Assembly (NCBI GenBank): GCA_003223245.1 | Contig: QHYI01000117.1 | Span: forward strand, 1-64,000 | Length of the DNA: 64,000 nt | Reading direction: 5' to 3' | DNA from: Acidobacteriota bacterium | GTDB taxonomy: Bacteria > Acidobacteriota > Terriglobia > Acidiferrales > UBA7541 | Part shown: positions 31,413 to 39,466 of the stretch, piece after piece | Layout of the letters: each line of letters opens with the position of its first letter | Numbering within the stretch: the stretch's first letter is position 1 | Translations under genes and position numbers: made by a program | Notes under the pieces: generated by a model | Seen by the model: only the letters and a program-made list of their open reading frames with translations | Told to the model about the DNA's origin: nothing | Databases searched by the model: none

Positions 31413-34181
31413 TCAGTTTGGCGCGCGAAGCGCGGCCTGAGTCTCCGCTTTTCCGAGAACCATGCCCGCTTTTTGTACCATCAGCAGAAAGCCCTGGCTC
31501 GAGGCGTCTTCCTGCAAAACTTGAAGATGTTTGCGGCCGGCTGCAGGGTTCCCCGACTTCAGTTCCATCTCACCCAGGGCTAGGCGAGCTTCCAGCGCCG
31601 CATACACAAATTGTGCCGCTTTTGCCTGCTGCGCCAAGGCCTTTAGCTGCTTCGCGGCTTTGTTGCGTTGTGCTGGACTTCCTGCTGTGGCATCGACTCG
31701 GGCGGCCATTAAGCGGGACATAAGGAAGATATCGAAATCGCGAGAGCGCTCGGCAAATTCGAGCGCGTGCGAGACGCTTTCTCTAGCTTCGTTGATTTTG
31801 CCCGATGCCAACAAAGTCTGAGCCAGCAGGATTTTCGCCGTTGCGTCGTCGCGCGGAGAGGTCGTCTTCGAGAGAAGGTCCTCTGCTCGCTGAATGGACT
31901 TCACCGCCTCGCTGTTTTCGCCGCGGTCAAGGAGCAATTGCGCCAGATGCAACTCCGCCCGCGCTTCCGGTGTTTTGTTCCCCACCTCCTGAAAGACCTC
32001 CTTGGCGCGGGTTTCATCCTCCCAAGCGGCATGGGAATCTCCCTGGGTCCGCAAAACCTCGCTCAGCCCCATCATAGCTTCTGCTTCACGATCTCTGTCG
32101 CCGTTCTGCCGGCAAGTATCGAGAGACTCCTCGTACATCTTGCGGGCTTCGAAGATTTTGCCTTCGACGAACAGCGCATCGCCCAAACCTCGCTTGGCCA
32201 GCGCCATGCCGTTGTCATCGCGAACTTCCCGATAGATCTGGAGAGCCTCCTGGGATTTCTCCAAGGCCCCGCGAACGTCCCCCAGATAAAGAGCAATCTC
32301 GCTCAGATTGTGAAACTCAGCGGCGACACTGTGCATATTCCCGATGCTTTGATGGATCGCCAGCGCTTCTTGATACCGCTCACGTGCAGATAAATAGTCG
32401 CCTCGAAACTCCAAAGCGATGGCTTCGCCAGTTTTGGCATCGGCCACTCCTTTTTGATCGTGGGCGGCAAGATACAGATCTCTCGCGCCGTGAACGGCTT
32501 GGTCCGCTTCGTCGAGGCGCCCCAGCTTCTCCAGCAGCCACGCACGCGCGAACATGGACTTGGCCATGAGCAGGGATGCACCGGAGGCTCGAGCCTTCTG
32601 TTCCGCGCTTACATAGGCGGCTTCGGCGCGTTTGGTGTCGCCGAGAGGCATCGCCGCATCTCCCTCAGCCAGTTCAATCCGAGGATCATCCCTCAGCGGA
32701 ACGGGCCGAGCCTGCAACGCCGCTACGGTCTCCAGCGCATTTTTCCACTTATTGGCTTTGTACTCGGCGTTGGCGAGCGCCAGGCCGTATTCGAGATTGT
32801 CCGGGAAGAACTCGAAGAGCGCCTTATAAATGCCCGCCGCCTTCTCCCAATCCCGCGAAGCCTCGTGGTAGCGGGCTTCCACGAGCAGCCTTTCGGCGCG
32901 TGACAAACTGGAAGACAGGTCAAAAGCCCTCTTCGCTTCTGCTCTGGCGTTCTCGTCATACCCTAGCTGGCCCCAAGCGGTTGCCAGGGCGGCGTGCGAA
33001 AGCGCGTAACTGGGCTCAACTTCAATGGCTTTTTGCAGAAGATCCCGGGCCTGCAGCGCATCAAAGGCCCGCAGTTTCGCCAGTCCCTCGGAATACAGCC
33101 TCGCGGTTTCGCTCTTCGTCGGCAACGCGATCGCCACTTCGGCGGCTTCCTCGCGCGTTACCGCTCGCACTCCGAGCTTTTCCCGCAGGTGCTGGCCGGC
33201 CCGTGAAACAAGGTCCAGCAGGTGCGCTTCCGTGCCCGCCTCGGAAATGGCGCCGATAGTTTCGCCTGTTTGCGCATCCTGCAACCGCAAATCCAGGCGA
33301 ATCTGACCGTCCGGCCTTCCCCCTAACGTGGCGTAGGAACCCACAACCACGTAATCCGTTCCCAGATCCTTGCGGATCCGAATCAGGCTCTCGCTGCCCA
33401 AACTGTCCACGTCCGGCATGGACAATTCCATCTTCATCCGCGCGATGCTTTCCGCAGGAATCGCGCGCACCTGCTCGCCTGCGGTTAGTTCCGTCGTGAG
33501 CCAGTCGGAAAACGCCGTCGACAGCCAGGCTTCATGCGGATCTCCGGAAAGGTTCGTGAAGCCCAGCACGGCCACCGAGCGACGCGGGCTAACCACTTGA
33601 GATGAGCCGCTCAAGGCCACCGGCGGAAAGACGCGCAAATAAACGATAATTCCCGCAATCGCCACCACAATCGTGGCCACCAAACCATAAAACCGCCGCT
33701 TCCCCGGCGCCGTGTCCAGGTCCAGGATTTGGAACGCGTGATGTTCCGCCTCATGCGCAGCGGATTTTCCATTGCCTGCGAAAGGCTCGGCGGAGAATTT
33801 GTTTCCCGCCGCATGTCGTTGTCCACGTTCGGAGCGCGGCTGATAGACCGGCGCGAGGAAACGGTAGCCGTGTCGGGGAATCGTCTCGATGTACCTCGGA
33901 CGATCGGCGGAATCCCCCAGCGCCGCCCGCAGCTTGGCCATAGCCTTGTTCAGGCTGCGGTCGAAATCCACGAAAGTGTGAGCAGGCCAAAGCTTTTCGC
34001 GCAGCTCTTCACGGGTCACCACTTCTCCCGGGTGTTCCAACAGGAGGGAGAGAATCTGGAAAGGCTGTTCTTGCAGCTTGATACGAACGCCGTGCTTGCG
34101 CAATTCGGCGGCGCGCGGGTCTATCTCAAAGACCCCAAACCCCTTTGTTCGAAAGGCCCCCTGCGCCGCTCGCATGACCAT
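31413..34181 (-). CDS. Membrane-anchored winged-helix regulator with TolB/FlgO-like and TPR domains
   Basis: A 922-residue protein. Residues about 15-110 form a Trans_reg_C (OmpR/CadC-type) DNA-binding domain: GVRIKLQEQPFQILSLLLEH, VVTREELREKLWP, LNKAMAKLRAALGDS, YIETIPRHGYRFLAPV. One transmembrane helix follows (about 164-184, GLVATIVVAIAGIIVYLRVF). Residues about 201-340 (RSVAVLGFTNLSGDPHEAWL, TTELTAGEQVRAIPAE) resemble the TolB-N/FlgO-like domain common in such proteins. The rest, to about 900, is a long array of TPR units (for example YALSHAALATAWGQLGYDEN). The layout is that of CadC/ToxR-like one-component regulators that bind DNA while anchored in the inner membrane. The signal and target genes are unknown. 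It is divergent from the TPR gene at 34363. Confidence 0.85.
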   Translation of the reverse strand: MVMRAAQGAFRTKGFGVFEIDPRAAELRKHGVRIKLQEQPFQILSLLLEHPGEVVTREELREKLWPAHTFVDFDRSLNKAMAKLRAALGDSADRPRYIETIPRHGYRFLAPVYQPRSERGQRHAAGNKFSAEPFAGNGKSAAHEAEHHAFQILDLDTAPGKRRFYGLVATIVVAIAGIIVYLRVFPPVALSGSSQVVSPRRSVAVLGFTNLSGDPHEAWLSTAFSDWLTTELTAGEQVRAIPAESIARMKMELSMPDVDSLGSESLIRIRKDLGTDYVVVGSYATLGGRPDGQIRLDLRLQDAQTGETIGAISEAGTEAHLLDLVSRAGQHLREKLGVRAVTREEAAEVAIALPTKSETARLYSEGLAKLRAFDALQARDLLQKAIEVEPSYALSHAALATAWGQLGYDENARAEAKRAFDLSSSLSRAERLLVEARYHEASRDWEKAAGIYKALFEFFPDNLEYGLALANAEYKANKWKNALETVAALQARPVPLRDDPRIELAEGDAAMPLGDTKRAEAAYVSAEQKARASGASLLMAKSMFARAWLLEKLGRLDEADQAVHGARDLYLAAHDQKGVADAKTGEAIALEFRGDYLSARERYQEALAIHQSIGNMHSVAAEFHNLSEIALYLGDVRGALEKSQEALQIYREVRDDNGMALAKRGLGDALFVEGKIFEARKMYEESLDTCRQNGDRDREAEAMMGLSEVLRTQGDSHAAWEDETRAKEVFQEVGNKTPEARAELHLAQLLLDRGENSEAVKSIQRAEDLLSKTTSPRDDATAKILLAQTLLASGKINEARESVSHALEFAERSRDFDIFLMSRLMAARVDATAGSPAQRNKAAKQLKALAQQAKAAQFVYAALEARLALGEMELKSGNPAAGRKHLQVLQEDASSQGFLLMVQKAGMVLGKAETQAALRAPN

Positions 34182-34362
34182 TCACCCCTGCAGTTAGCCG
34201 AGCCTAGCATGCAGAGACAGCCTAATCAATATGGCCTTCGCCCGAGCAATGTGCCGGATCGCCCGAATTTGAGAGCGTTTGCAATCCTAGACCCCGCAGC
34301 GAATCCGCGGAGCTTCGCCATGCTTTGTGCGCGTTATTTGCCGGTGTAAAATTGCACGCATC

Positions 34363-35565
34363 GTGTGGACCCAAATCTTTGCGAATGCCTGCATTTTCCG
34401 TCTGAGATTGGCAGCGGGTGTGCTTCTTTCGCTTACGACTGTTTGCTTCCCTTCCTTGCTAAGCGCTCAGTCGGACGACAAGGCCGGAGACCCGCAAGTG
34501 CAGAAACTCTACGGCGAGGCCAAAGCCGCGGAAGCGCGGGGTGATTTCGCCAGCGCCGCAGAAAGATATGAATCGCTGTTGCAAATTGCGCCGCGCCTCG
34601 CACCCGCCTACAACAATCTCGGTTCGCTCTATCTCCGCCAGCGCGAATACAAAAAAGCAGCAGGCGTGCTGGAGAAGGGGCTGAAGCTCGATCCGAAAAT
34701 GTCCTCAGCTTCCGCGCTGCTGGGGATCGCGCTTTACGAACTTGCGGACTACCCTGGGGCCGAGCGGAGTCTGGAATCGGCGCTGCGCGCAAATCCCAAG
34801 GACAACAACGCCGAACTTTTCCTGGCAAATGACTTGATCAAACTCGGAGAATTCCAGCGCGCGGCCGACCACCTGCGGCAACTCTCAGGGCGCCAGCCGG
34901 AAAATCAGGAAGTCTTGTATTTGCTCGGCAAAGTCCACATGAAATTGTCGGAGGAAGCTCTCTCAAAGCTTACTGCATTGGATCCCAATTCCGTGTGGGT
35001 CCACGAAATTTCCGGCGAAGTGATGGAAAGCATGAAGAATTACGACGGCGCGCTGCTCGAATACAAGAAGGCCGTAGAAGTGGCGCCACAACAAGCCGGC
35101 ACGCACTACCACTTGGGAAATGCGTACTGGTCGCTGAATATGTGGGACGCTGCGACCGGACAGTTTCGCGCGGAACTCGCAAACGATCCCTCAAACTGCA
35201 TGGCGCAGTGGAAAATCGGAAACATCATTCTGGAGCAGCACGGAGATTCGGCACAAGCTCTGGCGGAGGTCCAGAAAGCCTTGGACGTTTGTCCCGATCT
35301 GATGGCCGCGCGGGTGGACCGCGCCCGCGCGTTAATCAAACTCGATCGTCACGCCGAAGCGGTGAAAGATTTGGAGGCGGCGGTAAAAGCCGATCCGGGA
35401 GAGTCTTCCACGCACTTCCTACTGGCGCAAGCGTATCGCGCGCTCGGGCGCACGGAGGACGCGCAAGCGGAAATGAAAGTGTTCAGCAAACTTGAAGAAA
35501 GCGCGCGCGCGAAAACCGCAGAGCGAGCGAAAGAGCTTCTGCAGGAAAAAAGCAAAGAACCGTGA
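34363..35565 (+). CDS. Exported TPR-repeat protein
   Basis: About 400 residues. The frame is open from a GTG at 34327; the GTG at 34363 gives a more typical signal peptide (RLRLAAGVLLSLTTVCFPSL ending LLSAQS). Neither start has a good ribosome site. At least seven TPR-like units follow, for example GDFASAAERYESLLQIAPRL, APAYNNLGSLYLRQREYKKA, YDGALLEYKKAVEVAPQQAG, THYHLGNAYWSLNMWDAATG and HFLLAQAYRALGRTEDAQAE. The C-terminus is a charged helix. TPR proteins organise protein complexes; here the partners would be periplasmic. It is followed in the same direction by another TPR gene (35593). Confidence 0.8.
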   Translation: MWTQIFANACIFRLRLAAGVLLSLTTVCFPSLLSAQSDDKAGDPQVQKLYGEAKAAEARGDFASAAERYESLLQIAPRLAPAYNNLGSLYLRQREYKKAAGVLEKGLKLDPKMSSASALLGIALYELADYPGAERSLESALRANPKDNNAELFLANDLIKLGEFQRAADHLRQLSGRQPENQEVLYLLGKVHMKLSEEALSKLTALDPNSVWVHEISGEVMESMKNYDGALLEYKKAVEVAPQQAGTHYHLGNAYWSLNMWDAATGQFRAELANDPSNCMAQWKIGNIILEQHGDSAQALAEVQKALDVCPDLMAARVDRARALIKLDRHAEAVKDLEAAVKADPGESSTHFLLAQAYRALGRTEDAQAEMKVFSKLEESARAKTAERAKELLQEKSKEP

Positions 35566-35592
35566 GCGCGAAGCTGAAAGTTGTGCCAAGGA

Positions 35593-36720
35593 ATGTACAG
35601 TGAATGTCACTTACGCAAAATCCAAGAGAGGGTAGCGGCTTCCCCGATCCGTCATTTCCTCCTTTCTTCTATTTTGGGTTTGCTGGGTCTGGCCTTCCCG
35701 ATAGCCGCGGCGCAGGCCCGAGCGCCGGGTCAGTCCGCGGACCAGGGCGAAGCCCTGCTCTCGGATGCTAAATCACTTTTCCAACAAAGAAGGTTCGCCG
35801 AAGCCGACCGCGCCGTCCGCGGATACCTCAAAGACCATCCGAATTCTGCCGACGGCCACTTTCTGCTCGGACATATTCTTTTCCGCGAGATCCAGGCACA
35901 AGCCAAAGAGCTAGAGCCTCAATTCCCGGCTCAGACTCACGGTCCTATGGCCAGCGCGAGAATTGCGGCTTCCACCTCTTCCGAAGCTTCCGTCCCAAAA
36001 GATGCGCAGGCATTGGCTAAAGCTTCGCTCGCGGAATTCACCGCCGGCGCAAAATTCCACGATCCCTCCGCTGTCGATCTGAAGGTCGTGGCCTTCGACT
36101 ACGTTTTGCTGGTGGATTATCCCGACGCCGACAAATGGCTGACGAAAATGCTCGAGTGGGCTCCCAACGATTCCGAGGGCTGGTATTACCTCGGCAGGAC
36201 GAAGTACAACGAGAACCGTTTCGCCGAAGCCGTCAGCGCCTTCCAACAATGCCTGAAGCTTGATCCGCAAAATGTGAAGGCCGAAGACAATCTCGGCTTG
36301 TCATTTGCTGGATTAGGGCGCAACGAAGAAGCGGCCGCAGCTTACCATCGGGCCATCGCCTGGCAAGAGCAGTCTCTTGCAAAAAATCCCGGTCCTTATA
36401 TTGATCTGGGCAGCCTTCTAATTGATCAGAACCGTCCCCAGGAAGCCATCACGTTTTTTCTTCGAGCGATTGAAATCGCCCCGCGCGAATCGCGTACCCA
36501 TGAACTTCTCGGCAAGGCCTATACGCGCGTGGGCGATCTTCCCAAAGCGCAGTCGGAATTAGAAAAAGCCATTGAACTCTCTCCACAAGCTCCCAATCTT
36601 CATTGCATGGTGGCGCCCGTCTATCGCAAACAGGGGCTCGCCGAAAAAGCCAAAACTGAGTACGAACGCTGCGCCGCGCTCACCGGCACCCACTCGGTCC
36701 CCGAAACTCCCCGCCAATGA
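35593..36720 (+). CDS. Exported TPR-repeat protein, paralogue of the 50.4-kb gene
   Basis: About 375 residues from the ATG at 35593; a TTG at 35581 is the alternative. A signal peptide (HFLLSSILGLLGLAFPIAAA) is followed by TPR units: FQQRRFAEADRAVRGYLKDH, SADGHFLLGHILFREIQAQA, SLAEFTAGAKFHDPSAVDLK, GWYYLGRTKYNENRFAEAVS, AFQQCLKLDPQNVKAEDNLG and AQSELEKAIELSPQAPNLHC. The same phrases recur in the protein at 50406-51617 (SLAEFTAGAKYHVPSAFDLK; VELEKAVELSPQVPNLHC), so the two are clear paralogues about 14 kb apart on opposite strands. It ends 71 bases from the convergent ADOP permease gene. Confidence 0.82.
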   Translation: MYSECHLRKIQERVAASPIRHFLLSSILGLLGLAFPIAAAQARAPGQSADQGEALLSDAKSLFQQRRFAEADRAVRGYLKDHPNSADGHFLLGHILFREIQAQAKELEPQFPAQTHGPMASARIAASTSSEASVPKDAQALAKASLAEFTAGAKFHDPSAVDLKVVAFDYVLLVDYPDADKWLTKMLEWAPNDSEGWYYLGRTKYNENRFAEAVSAFQQCLKLDPQNVKAEDNLGLSFAGLGRNEEAAAAYHRAIAWQEQSLAKNPGPYIDLGSLLIDQNRPQEAITFFLRAIEIAPRESRTHELLGKAYTRVGDLPKAQSELEKAIELSPQAPNLHCMVAPVYRKQGLAEKAKTEYERCAALTGTHSVPETPRQ

Positions 36721-36791
36721 AGACTTCGCTGCTAAACAAATTCCCTGCGTTGCTGGGACTGCGGCGAGCTTTGCGAAACGACAGTGCGCCC

Positions 36792-39458
36792 CTATTCGTA
36801 ACGCAAGGCAACCATGGGATCGACGCGCGTTGCGCGCCGCGCGGGCAAATAACACGCCAGCAGCGCCGAGCCGACCAGAACCACGACGACAGCTGCGGAC
36901 ACGAACGCATCCAGCCGGTTTGTCTCGAACAGCAAATGCTCGATGAGGCGAGTCGCCGGGAAGCACGCGGCGAGGCCAACGATGGCGCCCAGCAACACGG
37001 GACGCATCCCTTGCCAGAGCACCAGAGCAAGAATACGGAGCGGCGTGGCTCCCAGGGCTAAGCGTGTTCCGAATTCGGAGGTGCGCTGCGCCACCAGATA
37101 AGAGATCACGCCATAAATGCCCATGGCGGCCAGCAGGAGCCCGCTCATCCCGAAGATTATCAACAGGGTGGTCGAGAAACGCTGCTCCACAATCGATCCC
37201 GCCACAACCTGGTCCATGGGCGCAAACTCGGGCGCAATCAAAGCGCTATCGAGCTGGCGCAATTGGGCGCGCACGGCAGATGCGAGCTGCAAAGGGTCGC
37301 CGCTTGTTCGAAACAGCAGGTTCGAGGTTTCGCATTCATATTGCGTGTAAGGCACATAAATCTGCATGGTTTTGTGGGAAGCGAGACCATACTGAACGAC
37401 ATCGCCAACCACACCGACAATGGTCCAATAGGGCTGCGTCTCGTTAGTGAAGTTGCCGGGCGTCGGAATCTGAATTTTCTGCCCGACCGGCTCCAAGTCT
37501 CTAAAAAGTTGAGCCGCGAGGAGTTCGTTGACCAGGATTACGCGGGGATGCGCAGTGTCGTCGGCGTCGTTGAACAGACGCCCTTTCCGCAGCGGAATGC
37601 GCAGCGTGGCGAAATAACCGGGGCTCACCACATAGCGATCCGGCATGGGACGCTGACCGGGGAGAAAAGGGCGGTCCTGGACGTTGATTCCTATGGTGTC
37701 AAAGTCGCCGGAATCGGGCACGCTGCTGACGATGCCGGCGTTCTGGATGCCGGGCAGCCCGGTGATTCGCGTCAACAGGTCCTTAAAAAATGCTTGTTGT
37801 CGGGGAATCGGCGCATCCTGCAAGCGCGGGGGATAGATAAACGTCATCGCGACATGGCCAGGATCAAAACCGGGATTCACGCGCTCGAGGAGGACGAAAC
37901 TTTTCAACAACAAACCGGCGGACACCAGCAATACCGCCGAGAGGCCCACCTCGACGGCAACCAGAAGCGAGCGCGTCCGCAACTGCGACGAAGAAGGGCC
38001 GGTACTGCGCGTTCCTGACTTTAGCGCGTCTGCGAGATCCATAGGCGAAAAATGGAGCGCCGGCGCGGCTCCGAACACGATTCCGGTGAGCAGCGAGAGC
38101 AGCGCGGTGAAGAGCAGGGTGTGCAGATCGATGGAAACGCCGGTGAGTTCCGGCAAGACGTCACTTCCCAGGCGCGTCAAAAATCCGACGCTCCAGCGGG
38201 CCAGCAGCACGCCAAGGCTGCCGCCGATCACCGCCAGCAGCATGCTTTCGGTCAGCACTTGCCTTGCCAAGCGAGCGCGACTTGCGCCCAGAGCGCCACG
38301 AATGGCAATCTCCCGCTGGCGCGCGGTAGAGCGGGCAAGTAGGAGATTGGCTACGTTGGCGCATGCAATGAGCACCACCATCAACACCGCCAGTTGCAAA
38401 ATGATGAGTGTCCGGCGAACGTTACGTATCAGGTCGTCTTTGACGGTCACCAGGCGCACGCCGCGCCCGCCATCCTCCTGGGGGAAGCGCTTTTGCATGC
38501 CGGCAACGAGCACGTTCAGTTCTGCTTGCCCTTGCGAAAGCGACACGCCGAGCTTCAGCAGCCCGATGCCGCGCAAATGTCTCCCTGTGCGGTTCTCAGC
38601 GCTATAAGGCTCCACGACGGGCGTGTAGATCTGCGACGGCGGGCGAAAAATCACCGAATTGGGGAGCGACGGCAGCTCCCGGCGCGCCACACCAATAATC
38701 ACGAAGGGATGCAAATTAAGAGTGACGTTCTTTCCTACAACAGCGGGGTCGCCGTCAAACTTCTGCTGCCAAAAATCGTAGCTCAAGATCACCACGGGCT
38801 GCCCGCCGGGTTCAAAATCTTTGGGCACAAAGAAACGGCCAAGCAACGGTGTGGCCTGCATCACCTGGAAATAGCCGTCGCTCACCTGCAATGCCCGAAC
38901 TCGTTGCGTCTCGCCCCGCCCCGTCATGGTGTGAACATAGCTATCGAAGTTAGCCATGGCGTCGAAGGACTGCGAGGCGCGGCGCCAGTCCTGCAGATCC
39001 GTGAAAGAAATCTGATCGCGGTTGCCGGCATGGCCGCCGGTGCCCCACAACAGGATCAGGCGGTCCGTGTTCTTATAGGGGAGTTGGCGCAGCAACACCG
39101 CGTTCACCACGCTGAAGATTGAAGTGCAGGGGCCGATGGCCAGCGCCAGCGTGAGGACAGCAACGGCGGTGAAGCCGGGGGATTTGCGGAGCGCTCGTGC
39201 AGCAAACCGCAAATCCTGCCAGGAGGTCTCGACAAAAGACTCCCAGCCGCCGGAGCGAATCACCTCCTTGCTTACTTCAAGGGTGCCGCGCTCCAGACGC
39301 ACGGCGCGAAGCGCTTCCTCACGGCCCGCGCCTTGCTTCATCTTTTCCGCCGCGGCCATGTCCAAGTAGGCGCCCAGTTCCTCGTTCAATTCGCGGTCCA
39401 CCTGCTTTTTTCGCAACAATGACCGAAGCCCACCAGCAATGTTTCGTAGCAACGACAT
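36792..39458 (-). CDS. ADOP-family (MacB/FtsX-like) permease, third of three
   Basis: An 888-residue protein. The cytoplasmic N-terminus (LLRKKQVDRELNEELGAYLD ... RAVRLERGTLEVSKEV) is the prefix of acidobacterial duplicated orphan permeases. After the first helix (SPGFTAVAVLTLALAIG) comes a MacB-type periplasmic core (LPYKNTDRLILLWG, GRFFVPKDFEPGGQPVVILS). Two FtsX-like blocks follow, each with three helices: VANLLLARSTARQREIAIRG with LGASRARLARQVLTESMLLA, and SYLVAQRTSEFGTRLALGAT with the C-terminal VVVLVGSALLACYLPARRAT. No ATPase is encoded in the window. Eight bases separate it from the preceding permease gene, so the three form one operon with PadR. The role is thought to be export or mechanotransmission of unknown substrates. 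Confidence 0.9.
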   Translation of the reverse strand: MSLLRNIAGGLRSLLRKKQVDRELNEELGAYLDMAAAEKMKQGAGREEALRAVRLERGTLEVSKEVIRSGGWESFVETSWQDLRFAARALRKSPGFTAVAVLTLALAIGPCTSIFSVVNAVLLRQLPYKNTDRLILLWGTGGHAGNRDQISFTDLQDWRRASQSFDAMANFDSYVHTMTGRGETQRVRALQVSDGYFQVMQATPLLGRFFVPKDFEPGGQPVVILSYDFWQQKFDGDPAVVGKNVTLNLHPFVIIGVARRELPSLPNSVIFRPPSQIYTPVVEPYSAENRTGRHLRGIGLLKLGVSLSQGQAELNVLVAGMQKRFPQEDGGRGVRLVTVKDDLIRNVRRTLIILQLAVLMVVLIACANVANLLLARSTARQREIAIRGALGASRARLARQVLTESMLLAVIGGSLGVLLARWSVGFLTRLGSDVLPELTGVSIDLHTLLFTALLSLLTGIVFGAAPALHFSPMDLADALKSGTRSTGPSSSQLRTRSLLVAVEVGLSAVLLVSAGLLLKSFVLLERVNPGFDPGHVAMTFIYPPRLQDAPIPRQQAFFKDLLTRITGLPGIQNAGIVSSVPDSGDFDTIGINVQDRPFLPGQRPMPDRYVVSPGYFATLRIPLRKGRLFNDADDTAHPRVILVNELLAAQLFRDLEPVGQKIQIPTPGNFTNETQPYWTIVGVVGDVVQYGLASHKTMQIYVPYTQYECETSNLLFRTSGDPLQLASAVRAQLRQLDSALIAPEFAPMDQVVAGSIVEQRFSTTLLIIFGMSGLLLAAMGIYGVISYLVAQRTSEFGTRLALGATPLRILALVLWQGMRPVLLGAIVGLAACFPATRLIEHLLFETNRLDAFVSAAVVVVLVGSALLACYLPARRATRVDPMVALRYE

Positions 39459-39466
39459 ACCGGTGC

